64,000 nt of DNA, taken from Cellulophaga algicola DSM 14237 (GTDB lineage Bacteria; Bacteroidota; Bacteroidia; Flavobacteriales; Flavobacteriaceae). The notes beneath the pieces were generated by a model. It saw only the letters and a list, made by a program, of their open reading frames with translations. It made no database searches and was not told the origin of the DNA. The position numbers and the translations under genes were made by a program. Every line of letters starts with the position of its first letter. Position 1 is the stretch's first letter. Of the stretch, positions 37,254-47,319 are shown one piece after another. The stretch is taken from the NCBI RefSeq assembly GCF_000186265.1, contig NC_014934.1, forward strand, positions 4,712,001 through 4,776,000. Reading direction: 5' to 3'.

Positions 37254-39266
37254 TTAAATTAATCCGTTATATTTTCTGATGAACCATTCTAATGAAAGAG
37301 CTATAATAATAAGCCCTAGAAGGATTTTAAAGTCTATCAAAGATACGACATTTTCTACGCTCTTTTGGGTTGGAAGGAAGCATTTATCCGCATTAAGTAC
37401 CTTTAAAAGTTGAGAGAATTGATTAGGATACAAAAGTGATGCGTTTGTTGCTGTAGAGAAATTTTCCATTTTTTTATAATCTGATGAAAAAAACTGTTGC
37501 TCTACTTCATAATTTAAAACTGTAAATTTACCTGACTTTGAAATAGACTTCCCTTCTACTCCAACTTTAAAAGAATACGTACCCGATTTAAAATCACTTA
37601 GATCGGCTTCAAAATAATTAGCCTTTAATAGCATTGGAATCTTCTCTCCGCCATCCATCTGTATAAAGAGCTTCGCCTTCGCATCAAAAACATAGGTTTC
37701 ATCAAAATAACTAGCCGTAACTTTTGCAGATCCTAAGTTTTCATAAACCGATTTATAATCTATCGATAAACGTTCTTTTTTTGCATTATTGGACAAATAA
37801 AGCAGGAGTTTACCTAAAAAAGTGTCGAAATTTTCGAAATTTTCAAGGTTGATATAATTCTTTAAACGCCATTTCCATATATTCTCTCCAAGTAAAACAG
37901 CCGTTTTCTGACCCTTATTTTCGGAAATTGCTAAAAGCGGATTATTTACATCTACACCCCTAATATTCATTTGCAGCAATGCATCATGAGTTCCCGAGAA
38001 ACTAATTGCTCCCGAATTACTAGCTAATGGAGGATAATCTGTAAAATCACTGGATGATATATCATACTTTGAAAAGGAAGGATTTACTTTTCCTAAGACC
38101 TCCTGAACAGGATACCCTGTTTCAATTTTATAAGCTAAATCTAGTGAATTAAGAAAACTCAAGTCCGTTTTAGTTCCTACTATAGTAAAGTAGTTTGAAT
38201 TAGAATTAGAAATAAAAGAATATACAGCCTTGAAACTAGCATCTGGCTGATAGCAGATAAAAATATCTGTCTCTTCTAATATTTTTTTAGACACAGAAGG
38301 CTTTACAATGGTCACCGACCGTTGTTCATTGGTTTCAATTGCTTTTTTCAAAACTCCTAAATCGGGATGCATAACAGCAGAAATTATAGTTACATTCGTC
38401 TTTTCATCTATTAGTTCAACTACAACAGATTTTTTGTTATTTACTATATTCCTCTCGTTTTTCAAGGCCCCTACAGTAATAGCAATAGTTTTCACTCCAA
38501 TGGCATCTGCATTTAAAAAGGTATGTATACGCTTTGATTGTATCACATTAGAGAACTGTACTTGCTCTTTAAATACTGTTTTACCATCTACAACAACAGT
38601 AACTGGAAGATCCACAGGAATATCTCCCTCATAAGACAGGTAACATTCAATTGGAAATTTATTTTTTAAGAACGCAAATTTATTGGTATTTACTTGGTTG
38701 ATTCTAACATCTTCATACTTCGTGGTATCCCCAAAAACTACCCCATAGAAAGGAATATTAATTTTAGCTCCATAAAATTCATAATCTTGACCTATGGTTT
38801 GATTCCCATCCGAAAGTAAAACTCCAACTGTATTTTTTTGATTGTAAATTTCCGAAACAGATTTTAATGCCTTTGTTATATTCGTATTCTTTTCAGAAAA
38901 ATTTAAAGAATCAAGTACTTGAAGCTGATCACCAAATTCATAATAATCAATTTTAAATTTTTCAGCCAGTGTTTTATCTGATTTAAATTGATCTAAAAAT
39001 GTAATTAATTGCGCTGAATTAGCAGCCATTGAACTTGAATTATCAGCCACGACCACCAAATTAGTTTTCTCAACGATATAGTCCTTTTTTACGAATTTTG
39101 GATTAATAAGCAATATAAATAGAGAAAATAACGCTATAAAACGTAAAAAAGAGAGCAAAACGATTCGTCTTCCTCTCTTTTTATTTTTATAATAATATTG
39201 AAAAAAGACTATTATTATAGCAACAAGTGCTGCTAAAATTAAAAAAAAGATAGTCTGAATTTGCAT
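37254..39266 (-). CDS. VWA-like membrane protein (BatA-related)
   Basis: This 670-residue protein has two N-terminal membrane segments (about 5-23 and 35-57), a von Willebrand A-like domain beginning VVVADNSSSM (metal-site DxSxS), a long beta-rich exported part and one C-terminal membrane segment (about 648-665). This arrangement resembles Bacteroidota aerotolerance-type membrane proteins. The function is unknown. It lies 13 bases after fabG and 14 bases before the prohibitin gene, so the three form one transcription unit. Confidence 0.75.
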   Translation of the reverse strand: MQIQTIFFLILAALVAIIIVFFQYYYKNKKRGRRIVLLSFLRFIALFSLFILLINPKFVKKDYIVEKTNLVVVADNSSSMAANSAQLITFLDQFKSDKTLAEKFKIDYYEFGDQLQVLDSLNFSEKNTNITKALKSVSEIYNQKNTVGVLLSDGNQTIGQDYEFYGAKINIPFYGVVFGDTTKYEDVRINQVNTNKFAFLKNKFPIECYLSYEGDIPVDLPVTVVVDGKTVFKEQVQFSNVIQSKRIHTFLNADAIGVKTIAITVGALKNERNIVNNKKSVVVELIDEKTNVTIISAVMHPDLGVLKKAIETNEQRSVTIVKPSVSKKILEETDIFICYQPDASFKAVYSFISNSNSNYFTIVGTKTDLSFLNSLDLAYKIETGYPVQEVLGKVNPSFSKYDISSSDFTDYPPLASNSGAISFSGTHDALLQMNIRGVDVNNPLLAISENKGQKTAVLLGENIWKWRLKNYINLENFENFDTFLGKLLLYLSNNAKKERLSIDYKSVYENLGSAKVTASYFDETYVFDAKAKLFIQMDGGEKIPMLLKANYFEADLSDFKSGTYSFKVGVEGKSISKSGKFTVLNYEVEQQFFSSDYKKMENFSTATNASLLYPNQFSQLLKVLNADKCFLPTQKSVENVVSLIDFKILLGLIIIALSLEWFIRKYNGLI

Positions 39267-39280
39267 AATTATGGCTACTA

Positions 39281-40030
39281 CTAAGTTAGCATTCCTCCAT
39301 CAACGTTTAACACTTGACCAGTTACATATGCTGACAAATCCGAAGCAAAGAACAAACAAGCATTTGCAATATCTTCTGGACTACCTCCTCTTTTCAAAGG
39401 AATACCATCTCTCCAACCTTGTACCACTTTTGCATCAAGTTTATCTGTCATTTCTGTTTCAATAAACCCTGGAGCAATAGCATTACAGCGAATATTTCTA
39501 GAACCTAATTCTAGTGCTATAGATTTGGTAAAACCTATCATACCTGCTTTTGATGCTGCATAATTCGTTTGACCCGCATTACCTTTAACTCCAACTACAC
39601 TACTCATGTTTATAATAGAACCTTTACGCTGCTTTAACATGGTACGCTGAACTGCTTTAGTCATATTAAAAACCGACTTTAGATTAATTTCAATTACTTT
39701 ATCAAAATCATCCTCAGACATACGCATAAGAAGGTTGTCTTTTGTAATTCCAGCATTGTTAATCAATACATCTATCACCCCACCAAAGTCTTCTAAAACT
39801 TTAGCTACTAATGCTTCTGAATCACTAAAACTAGCCGCATTACTTTTATATGCTTTTGCTTTTACGCCTTTAGCCGTCAATTCTTTTTCTAATGCTAACG
39901 CTGGCGCCTCACTAGAACTATATGTAAAAGCCACATTAGCTCCATGGTCTGCAAAAACTTGAGCAATACCAGTACCAATACCTCTGCTTGCACCTGTAAT
40001 TATTACGTTTTTACCTTCTAATAATTTCAT
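39281..40030 (-). CDS. fabG: 3-oxoacyl-[acyl-carrier-protein] reductase
   Basis: This 249-residue short-chain dehydrogenase reduces 3-oxoacyl-ACP with NADPH in fatty acid elongation. It has TGASRGIGTGIA (cofactor), NNAGIT, the catalytic Ser in NMSSVVG, YAASKAG (Tyr and Lys), and YVTGQVLNVDGGM at the C-terminus, all typical of FabG. Confidence 0.95.
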   Translation of the reverse strand: MKLLEGKNVIITGASRGIGTGIAQVFADHGANVAFTYSSSEAPALALEKELTAKGVKAKAYKSNAASFSDSEALVAKVLEDFGGVIDVLINNAGITKDNLLMRMSEDDFDKVIEINLKSVFNMTKAVQRTMLKQRKGSIINMSSVVGVKGNAGQTNYAASKAGMIGFTKSIALELGSRNIRCNAIAPGFIETEMTDKLDAKVVQGWRDGIPLKRGGSPEDIANACLFFASDLSAYVTGQVLNVDGGMLT

Positions 40031-40090
40031 TTTTGTTCGATTTGTTCAGTTGTTATTCAAATATACCTTTTGTTTGATATATAGAAAGCT

Positions 40091-40137
40091 AAAATCCCGC
40101 TTAAACTGAAAATTATTCAGAATAAACGGGATTTTTT
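40091..40137 (-). terminator. Terminator after sucD
   Basis: Long inverted repeat with outer stem AAAATCCCG / CGGGATTTT and inner arms CTGAA / TTCAG, T-rich on both sides, 34 bases after the sucD stop. Confidence 0.75.
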
Positions 40138-40171
40138 AACCTTATATACTTTTGATTTAATTGTCAGACAA

Positions 40172-41044
40172 TTATCCCATTACTTCTTTAACTTTCAATC
40201 CAATTTCAGCAGGAGATTCAACTACATGAATACCACACTCACGCATGATGCGTTTTTTAGCTTGAGCAGTATCATCACTACCACCAACAATTGCACCAGC
40301 ATGACCCATAGTTCTACCTGCAGGAGCAGTTTCACCTGCAATAAAACCAACGATTGGTTTTTTACTACCACTTGCTTTGTACCATCTTGCAGCATCTGGC
40401 TCTAATTGACCTCCAATTTCACCAATCATAACTACACATTCTGTTTCTGGATCGTTTATTAACATTTCAACAGCTTCTTTTGTTGTTGTTCCAATAATTG
40501 GATCACCACCAATACCAATAGCCGTTGTAATCCCTAAACCTTGACGTACTACTTGATCAGCAGCTTCGTATGTTAATGTTCCTGATTTAGAAACAATACC
40601 AACATTTCCTTTTTTGAAAACAAAACCTGGCATAATTCCAACCTTAGCTTCACCTGGAGTTATAACGCCTGGGCAGTTAGGCCCTATTAAGCGACAATCC
40701 ATATCTTTAATATAGTTTGATGCTTTTACCATATCAGCCACAGGAATACCTTCAGTAATAGTTATAATTACTTTAATACCTGCATTTGCAGCTTCCATAA
40801 TTGCATCTGCAGCGAAAGCTGGCGGAACAAATATAATAGTCGTGTCTGCTCCAACTTTTTCAACAGCTTCGTGAACAGTATTAAAAACTGGCTTTCCTAA
40901 ATGTTCTTGCCCGCCTTTACCTGGAGTAACACCACCAACGATGTTCGTACCGTAATCAATCATTTGACCTGCGTGAAAGGTACCTTCACTACCTGTAAAA
41001 CCTTGTACAATTATTTTGGAATCTTTATTGACTAAAACACTCAT
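40172..41044 (-). CDS. sucD: Succinyl-CoA synthetase, alpha subunit
   Basis: This 290-residue subunit of the citric-acid-cycle enzyme binds CoA through its N-terminal Rossmann domain ([20 protein letters not shown]) and carries the phosphohistidine in [10 protein letters not shown] (His near 247). [12 protein letters not shown] and [10 protein letters not shown] are also typical. The beta subunit gene is not in the window. The gap to the upstream lpxD-like gene is 84 bases, and a terminator follows. Confidence 0.97.
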   Translation of the reverse strand: MSVLVNKDSKIIVQGFTGSEGTFHAGQMIDYGTNIVGGVTPGKGGQEHLGKPVFNTVHEAVEKVGADTTIIFVPPAFAADAIMEAANAGIKVIITITEGIPVADMVKASNYIKDMDCRLIGPNCPGVITPGEAKVGIMPGFVFKKGNVGIVSKSGTLTYEAADQVVRQGLGITTAIGIGGDPIIGTTTKEAVEMLINDPETECVVMIGEIGGQLEPDAARWYKASGSKKPIVGFIAGETAPAGRTMGHAGAIVGGSDDTAQAKKRIMRECGIHVVESPAEIGLKVKEVMG

Positions 41045-41128
41045 TTTATATCTATATTAATTTATTGCTATGCAAAAATATGGCATTGAAAACAATTTAT
41101 AAAGTATTTCCTTAGCTTATTTATGCTT

Positions 41129-42052
41129 CTATTTTTTTATTATGTTCGGAATTTGTTTAATCCATGCCATTTGCTTCATTTTTTCACGTGCTTCTTCTGC
41201 CGGACTTCCAAAATACGTGGCATTTCCTTCAAGAGATTTTGAAATTCCGGATTGTGCTAAAACTACTGCTTTTTTTCCAATCGTGATAGCACTTATGACT
41301 CCTACTTGCCCCCAGAGGGTAACTTCGTCTTCAATAATTACACAACCGGCAATACCAGTTTGCGATGCTATTAAGCACTTTTCACCAATTACAGTATCAT
41401 GACCAACATGAACTTGATTATCTATCTTAGTTCCTTTTTTTACCCTAGTATCTCCAGTAACACCCCTATCAAAAGTACAAAGTGCACCTATATCAACATT
41501 ATCTTCAATAACAACACGTCCTCCAGATAATAATTGATCAAAACCTTCTGGCCTATTTTTATAATAAAATGCATCTGACCCTAAAACTGTTCCCGCATGT
41601 ATGGTCACATTATTTCCGATAACACAATTATCATAAATAGAAACATTAGAATGTATCCTACAATTATCACCTATAACAACATGGTTACCCACAAACGTAT
41701 TTGGCTGAATAACAGTATCTTTCCCTATTCTAGCTGTTGAAGAAATACTTTGTGATGTTTTCTTAAATGGTTTAAAAAAAGCGGTAAGTTTATTAAAGTC
41801 CCTAAAAGGATCCTCTGAAATTAACAATGCTTTCCCTTCAGGGCAATCTACTTTTTTATTGATTAAAATTGTAGTCGCCTTAGAGTTTAATGCTTTTTCA
41901 TAATACTTCGGGTGATCTACAAAAACAATATCACCTGGCTCAACAACATGTATCTCGTTCATCCCTAAAATCTGGAAATCATCAGGACCCACAAATTCAG
42001 ACTGAATAATGCTAGCAATTTGCTGTAAACTATGAGGAATAGGAAATTTCAT
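41129..42052 (-). CDS. LpxD-like acyltransferase, second paralogue
   Basis: This 307-residue protein has an N-terminal LpxD-type uridine-binding region (VEPGDIVFVDHPKYYEKAL) and a C-terminal left-handed beta-helix with many hexapeptide repeats. It is shorter than, and only moderately similar to, the canonical LpxD at 44928-45956. HDTVIGEKCLIASQTGIAG keeps the catalytic-type His seen in LpxD (AHNVEIGEHTVIAAQTGVAG there). It lies 25 bases after efp in the lipid A cluster. It could add a different acyl chain or act on another amino sugar; the substrate is unproven. Confidence 0.8.
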   Translation of the reverse strand: MKFPIPHSLQQIASIIQSEFVGPDDFQILGMNEIHVVEPGDIVFVDHPKYYEKALNSKATTILINKKVDCPEGKALLISEDPFRDFNKLTAFFKPFKKTSQSISSTARIGKDTVIQPNTFVGNHVVIGDNCRIHSNVSIYDNCVIGNNVTIHAGTVLGSDAFYYKNRPEGFDQLLSGGRVVIEDNVDIGALCTFDRGVTGDTRVKKGTKIDNQVHVGHDTVIGEKCLIASQTGIAGCVIIEDEVTLWGQVGVISAITIGKKAVVLAQSGISKSLEGNATYFGSPAEEAREKMKQMAWIKQIPNIIKK

Positions 42053-42077
42053 TTAAATATGGCTTTACCTCTTAAAA

Positions 42078-42644
42078 TTATTCTTTAACACGTTCCATGT
42101 AAGAACCAGAAGCTGTATCTACCTTAATCTTATCACCTTCATTAATAAATAAAGGAACATTTACCTCTGCTCCTGTTTCTACTTTTGCTGGTTTAGTCGC
42201 ATTTGTTGCCGTATTACCTTTAACGCCTGGCTCTGTATAAGTAACTTCTAAAACCACACTTGCCGGCATATCTACTGATAATGGCATGCTATCTTCTGTA
42301 TTAAAAAGAATAGTAACTATTTCACCTTCTTTTAATAAACCAGGAGAATCTAAAGCACTTTCCTCTAGTGTAATCTGGTTGTAATCTTGCGTATTCATAA
42401 AATGATACGTTTGCCCTTCAGGATATAAATATTGGTATGAACGTGTTTCTACCCGAACATCTTCAATTTTACTACCTCCAGAAAATGTATTATCTAAAAC
42501 CTTACCTGAAGTTACACTTTTCAACTTTGTACGTACAAAAGCAGGACCTTTTCCTGGTTTCACATGTAAAAATTCAATGATTTTGAATATATCGTTATTG
42601 TACCGAATACAAAGTCCTTTTCTAATATCTGATGTTGATGCCAT
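42078..42644 (-). CDS. efp: Elongation factor P
   Basis: This 188-residue, three-domain factor rescues ribosomes stalled at polyproline stretches. The tip loop reads KPGKGPAF with Lys32 at the position that is modified in many bacteria; no modification enzyme is seen nearby. The C-terminus GSYMERVKE is typical. It lies within the lipid A cluster, 115 bases downstream of lpxA. Confidence 0.96.
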   Translation of the reverse strand: MASTSDIRKGLCIRYNNDIFKIIEFLHVKPGKGPAFVRTKLKSVTSGKVLDNTFSGGSKIEDVRVETRSYQYLYPEGQTYHFMNTQDYNQITLEESALDSPGLLKEGEIVTILFNTEDSMPLSVDMPASVVLEVTYTEPGVKGNTATNATKPAKVETGAEVNVPLFINEGDKIKVDTASGSYMERVKE

Positions 42645-42759
42645 AATTTTAGTACTGAATGTTAATCTATGATTTGTAGTTTATCAACTAAAATATCACC
42701 TCTAACTTTTAAATATATTTGATTACTCTAAATTAATTATTTCTAAAATTGAAAGTAGC

Positions 42760-43545
42760 TTAATTAGTGCTAAAATAGCCTTTCATAATTCCACGTTGAG
42801 AATCTCTAATAAATTGAAGTATTTCATCTCGCTCTGGAGTAGCTTCCATTTCTGCTTCAATAATTTGAACTGCTTGCGAATTATTATAATTTTTCTGGTA
42901 TAAAATTCTATAGATATTCTGTACTTCTCTAATCTTTTCAGAAGTAAAACCTCTTCTTCTTAAACCCACAGAGTTTATACCTACATACGAAAGAGGCTCT
43001 CGCGCTGCTTTTACATAGGGCGGAACATCTTTACGAACTAAAGAACCTCCTGTAACAAAAGCATGTTGCCCAATAGACACAAATTGATGCACAGCCACTA
43101 AACCAGCCAAAATAACATTATCTCCTATAGTTACATGCCCTGCCAACGTAGAATTATTAGAAAAAATACAATTATCGCCCACTAAACAATCATGGGCAAC
43201 ATGGCAATACGCCATTATTAAACAGTTTTTTCCGATAACCGTTTTCATACGGTCTGAGGTTCCTTTGTGAATGGTAGCACATTCTCTAATTGTTGTATTA
43301 TCTCCAATTATAACGGTGGTTTCCTCTCCTTGATATTTTAAATCTTGAGGAGGAGCAGAAATTACTGCTCCAGGAAAAATATTACAATTTTTCCCTATTC
43401 TTGCGCCTTCCATAATGGTTACGTTAGAACCTATCCAAGTTCCTTCACCAATTATAACATTATTATGGATGGTCGTAAAAGGCTCTACTACTACGTTTTT
43501 AGCAATTTTAGCGCCTGGATGAATATAAGCTAATGGTTGATTCAT
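42760..43545 (-). CDS. lpxA: UDP-N-acetylglucosamine acyltransferase
   Basis: This 261-residue left-handed beta-helix enzyme performs the first step of lipid A synthesis, transferring 3-hydroxyacyl from ACP to UDP-GlcNAc. IHPGAKIAKNVVVEPF opens the helix, MAYCHVAHDCLVGDNC holds the catalytic His region (about 121-126), and the C-terminal helical domain has GLRRRGFTSEKI. The gap to lpxC-fabZ is one base. Confidence 0.96.
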   Translation of the reverse strand: MNQPLAYIHPGAKIAKNVVVEPFTTIHNNVIIGEGTWIGSNVTIMEGARIGKNCNIFPGAVISAPPQDLKYQGEETTVIIGDNTTIRECATIHKGTSDRMKTVIGKNCLIMAYCHVAHDCLVGDNCIFSNNSTLAGHVTIGDNVILAGLVAVHQFVSIGQHAFVTGGSLVRKDVPPYVKAAREPLSYVGINSVGLRRRGFTSEKIREVQNIYRILYQKNYNNSQAVQIIEAEMEATPERDEILQFIRDSQRGIMKGYFSTN

Positions 43546-43546
43546 T

Positions 43547-44938
43547 CTATTTCTTTTTAGCTATTTGCGCCATTAATTCTGCTTCACATACCAACTTGTT
43601 ATTTGCGTAAGCATAAGCTTGCATATGACAAATACCTCTTCTTATTGGCGTAATAAGGCTACAGTGAAACGTTAAGGTATCACCAGGAAGTACTTTTTGT
43701 TTGAACTTAACATTATCCATCTTCATGAAAAAAGTTAAATAATTTTCTGGATCCGGAACTGTACTCAATACTAAAATACCTCCTGTTTGAGCCATAGCTT
43801 CTACTTGTAATACACCTGGCATTACTGGAGCTCCTGGAAAGTGCCCCATAAAGAAATTCTCATTCATGGTTACATTCTTCATACCCACCACATGAGTATC
43901 TGAAAGCTCAAGAATACGATCTATCAATAAAAATGGAGGTCTATGGGGAAGTACATCCATAATTTGATGAATATCCATCAAAGGTGGCTGATTCAAGTCA
44001 TATTGAGGGATCTTATTTCGCTTTTCTAATTTTATGATTTTAGATAGCTTTTTTGCAAATTGCGTGTTCACAAAGTGACCCGGCTTATTTGCAATAATTT
44101 TACCTCTAATACGTGTTCCTGCTAAAGCTACATCTCCAATTACATCTAGTAACTTATGGCGTGCTGCTTCATTAGGGTAATGCAATGTTAAATTATCTAA
44201 AATTCCGTTTGGCTTAATAGACAACTTCTTTTTATTAAAAGCTTTTTCAAGCTTTTTCATTGTTTCTTCAGAGATTTCTTTATCCACATAAACAATGGCA
44301 TTGTTTAAATCTCCACCTTTTATTAATCCATGCTCCAAAAGCATTTCTAATTCATGCAAAAAACTAAATGTTCTAGCGTCAGCAATTTCTGTTTTAAAAT
44401 TTGAAAGCTTGTCTAACGTGGCATTCTGAGTTCCTAAAACTTTGGTGCCAAAATCTACCATGGTAGTAATCTGATACTCATCTGAAGGAATTACAGTAAT
44501 TTCACTTCCCGAAGCTTCATCTTTAAAAGAGATTACTTCTTTGACAATATATACTTCTCTTTCTGCCTCTTGCTCAACGATACCCGCTTCTTCTAAAGCT
44601 TTTACAAAAAACTTAGAAGAACCATCCATAATTGGTGGTTCTGGCGCATCTAGTTCTATTAAAACGTTATCAATTTCTAAGCCTACTAATGCTGCAAGAA
44701 CATGCTCTGACGTTTGAATTTTTACCCCCCTTTTTTCTAAATTAGTACCTCGCTGCGTATTTATAACGTAGTTTGCATCTGCCTCTATAATAGGCTCTCC
44801 CTCTAAATCTGTTCGTTTAAAGGCATATCCATGATTTTCAGGTGCAGGCACCAATTTCATTGTTACATTTTCGCCTGTATGTAATCCTACACCAGTTAAA
44901 GTAACCTCTTTGCCAATTGTTCGTTGTTTATTGCTCAC
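43547..44938 (-). CDS. lpxC: Fused UDP-3-O-acyl-GlcNAc deacetylase and 3-hydroxyacyl-ACP dehydratase
   Basis: About 463 residues. The N-terminal LpxC (about 1-310) has GVGLHTGENV, TSEHVLAAL, MDGSSKFF and HKLLDVIGD, the zinc-site regions. The C-terminal FabZ (about 315-463) has LPHRPPFLLIDRI and GHFPGAPVMPGVLQVEAMAQ with the catalytic His and Glu. The fusion joins lipid A commitment and fatty-acid dehydration in one protein, as is usual in Bacteroidota. I start at the GTG at 44938 (MSNKQRTIGKEV); a TTG at 44944 is possible. It overlaps the end of lpxD by about 11 bases. Confidence 0.95.
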   Translation of the reverse strand: MSNKQRTIGKEVTLTGVGLHTGENVTMKLVPAPENHGYAFKRTDLEGEPIIEADANYVINTQRGTNLEKRGVKIQTSEHVLAALVGLEIDNVLIELDAPEPPIMDGSSKFFVKALEEAGIVEQEAEREVYIVKEVISFKDEASGSEITVIPSDEYQITTMVDFGTKVLGTQNATLDKLSNFKTEIADARTFSFLHELEMLLEHGLIKGGDLNNAIVYVDKEISEETMKKLEKAFNKKKLSIKPNGILDNLTLHYPNEAARHKLLDVIGDVALAGTRIRGKIIANKPGHFVNTQFAKKLSKIIKLEKRNKIPQYDLNQPPLMDIHQIMDVLPHRPPFLLIDRILELSDTHVVGMKNVTMNENFFMGHFPGAPVMPGVLQVEAMAQTGGILVLSTVPDPENYLTFFMKMDNVKFKQKVLPGDTLTFHCSLITPIRRGICHMQAYAYANNKLVCEAELMAQIAKKK

Positions 44939-45956
44939 GGCCAATCTTTTTTTCTATTTCGTTAATTCTATTAATAATCTTCGGTAAATTCTTAAAATGT
45001 ACATACGATTTATAAAAATCACCATAATTCAAAGCTGGTGAGCCTTGAATTATTTCTCCTGTTTTAATATTTTTTCCAATACCAGACTGTGCTTGTATGC
45101 GCACATTATCTCCTATAGTTATATGCCCTACAATTCCAACCTGACCACCAATCAAACAATGCTTCCCTATCTTGGTAGACCCAGCTACACCCGTTTGTGC
45201 AGCAATTACAGTATGCTCCCCTATCTCTACATTGTGTGCAATTTGTATTTGATTGTCTAGCTTTACTCCTTTTCTTATAATCGTAGAACCTAAAGTAGCT
45301 CTGTCTATTGTAGTTCCTGCACCTATATCTACATTATCTTCAATAATAACATTTCCTGTTTGTGGCACCTTTTTGTATTCTCCATCTGCATTTGGCGCAA
45401 AACCAAATCCGTCTGAACCAACAATAACACCACTATGAATTACGCAATTATTACCAATAATAGATTCTGAATAGATTTTAGCACCTGCAAAAACTATTAC
45501 ATTATCACCTAAATGTACATTATCACCTACATAAACATTTGGATAAATTTTCACATTATCACCCAAGATTACATTTTCTCCTATATATGCGAAAGCTCCT
45601 ACATAGCAATCTTTACCATAGGTAGTTGATGCTGCAATAAATGACGGACTTTCTATACCTGTTTTATTATTTTTTACTTGATTATAATATTCTAATAACT
45701 TTGAAAATGATTCATATGCATCATCCACTTTAATAAGTGTTGTGGTTAAATCATGCTCTGCTACAAAATCTCTATTGACAATTGTGATAGAAGATTTAGT
45801 AGTATATATGTGCTGCGTGTATTTCGGATTTGCTAAAAATGTAAGGGATCCCTGCTCCCCTTCCTCTATTTTAGCCAATTTATTAACCGTGATATCAGGA
45901 TTACCTTCCAGTTCTCCTTCTAAAATACCCGCAATTTGACTAGCTGTAAATTTCAT
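44928..45956 (-). CDS. lpxD: UDP-3-O-(3-hydroxyacyl)glucosamine N-acyltransferase
   Basis: This 342-residue enzyme performs the third lipid A step. The N-terminal domain (KFTASQIAGILEGELEG, FLANPKYTQHIY) binds the uridine; the beta-helix has IHSGVIVGSDGFGFAP and the catalytic His in QIAHNVEIGEHT. Length and order are canonical. It overlaps lpxC-fabZ and lies 23 bases after the HD-domain gene. Confidence 0.95.
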   Translation of the reverse strand: MKFTASQIAGILEGELEGNPDITVNKLAKIEEGEQGSLTFLANPKYTQHIYTTKSSITIVNRDFVAEHDLTTTLIKVDDAYESFSKLLEYYNQVKNNKTGIESPSFIAASTTYGKDCYVGAFAYIGENVILGDNVKIYPNVYVGDNVHLGDNVIVFAGAKIYSESIIGNNCVIHSGVIVGSDGFGFAPNADGEYKKVPQTGNVIIEDNVDIGAGTTIDRATLGSTIIRKGVKLDNQIQIAHNVEIGEHTVIAAQTGVAGSTKIGKHCLIGGQVGIVGHITIGDNVRIQAQSGIGKNIKTGEIIQGSPALNYGDFYKSYVHFKNLPKIINRINEIEKKIGREQ

Positions 45957-45979
45957 AAAGGCAAAAGTAACAAAAATAG

Positions 45980-47233
45980 TTAAACAGTAAGTTTAGGATA
46001 ACAGATATAATACTTGGTTGTAATTTTCGAAACTGTTTTCAAATTTAATTGATCAGAAGCTTTTACAACATCAGTCACTTTTCCGTTATCATTTATTATT
46101 TTAATATTTTGTTTCTTAGAATCATACGTCTGGTTTTGAACAGTTCCTGAATAAACAAAATAATTTATGTCTTGCTCATTTAAATTGTAAGCTTTCATAA
46201 ATATAGTACGTTGTTTTTCTAATTTTTCTGGACTAATTGGGTTGCTTTTTATTTTAATCTGTAATAATTCTCTATTTAAAATCATCTCAGAAAGCTTTGA
46301 AAGTGTAAAATCTGACGAATTCTGCCATTGCTTTATTGCTGATAAAATATCAACATCATCCAAAGATGCAAAACGATTTAAAACAGATTCTGTAAAATTA
46401 CCTTTGCCTATTTTATTGGTCATAAAAAACATAAGTGCATCACTACACGCTAGTTTTTCTCCTCTAGCCAGCAATTCTTTAGCTCGTTTTAAAATACTGA
46501 TAAGCAATTGCTCTGCTACCAAACCAGTTTTATGTAAATATACTTGCCAATACATAAACCTACGTGCCATTAGAAATTTCTCTACAGAATAAATCCCTTT
46601 TCGCTCTACAACAAGCTCATTATTGACTACATTTAACATGGTAATTAAACGTTCCGAATTAATATTCCCTTCTGCAACACCCGTATAAAAACTGTCTCTC
46701 TTTAAATAATCTAACCGGTCTATATCTAACTGACTAGAAACTAATTGATTTAAAAATTTCTTAGGGTATTCTCCTTTGAAAATAGCTATTGCAGTTGTTA
46801 ATTTGCCTTCAAACTTATCATTTAAAGACTCCATAAATTTCAACGAAATATATTCATGACTCACCCCTTCTACGATACTATGCTCCATTGCATGCGAAAA
46901 AGGTCCGTGACCTATATCATGCAACAAAATAGCACAAAGCAAGCCTTCTTCTTCTTCTTTTGATATTTCAATATCTTTAATACGAAGTATTTGAATTGCT
47001 TGCTGCATAAGGTGCATACACCCCAAAGCATGATGAAAACGAGTATGATGTGCCCCTGGATACACCAAATAAGACATGCCCATTTGAGATATTCTACGCA
47101 AGCGCTGAAAGCTAGGTTCAGCTATCAAACTAAAAACTAAAGGGGTGGGAATGTTAATAAATCCGTAAATTGGATCATTAAAAATTTCAAGTTTCTTTAA
47201 CTTTATCAAATTAAAAAGATTTGTTAGCTTCAA
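45980..47233 (-). CDS. HD-domain phosphohydrolase (dGTPase/SAMHD1-like)
   Basis: This protein of about 417 residues has FQRLRRISQMG, HHTRFHHALG and LLHDIGHGPFSHAMEH, the H...HD...D metal site of HD hydrolases in the dNTP triphosphohydrolase-like branch. FNDPIYGFINIP at the N-terminus is the usual flavobacterial opening. No ATG lies in frame before the conserved start; TTG codons at 47233 or 47209 must serve, the second giving a length closer to relatives. The gene begins the lipid A cluster and is divergent from porX. The substrate is unproven. Confidence 0.88.
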   Translation of the reverse strand: MKLTNLFNLIKLKKLEIFNDPIYGFINIPTPLVFSLIAEPSFQRLRRISQMGMSYLVYPGAHHTRFHHALGCMHLMQQAIQILRIKDIEISKEEEEGLLCAILLHDIGHGPFSHAMEHSIVEGVSHEYISLKFMESLNDKFEGKLTTAIAIFKGEYPKKFLNQLVSSQLDIDRLDYLKRDSFYTGVAEGNINSERLITMLNVVNNELVVERKGIYSVEKFLMARRFMYWQVYLHKTGLVAEQLLISILKRAKELLARGEKLACSDALMFFMTNKIGKGNFTESVLNRFASLDDVDILSAIKQWQNSSDFTLSKLSEMILNRELLQIKIKSNPISPEKLEKQRTIFMKAYNLNEQDINYFVYSGTVQNQTYDSKKQNIKIINDNGKVTDVVKASDQLNLKTVSKITTKYYICYPKLTV

Positions 47234-47319
47234 AGTTATACAATTGCATTTTAAGTATACTATTAAAAAGCTAGAATATTAAAGGGTTAAAAAGCCTCAA
47301 ATAGATTTATACAACATAC

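Noticed and set aside
39271-39465. 64-codon plus-strand open frame
   Set aside because: It lies almost wholly antisense to fabG, which has complete catalytic motifs.
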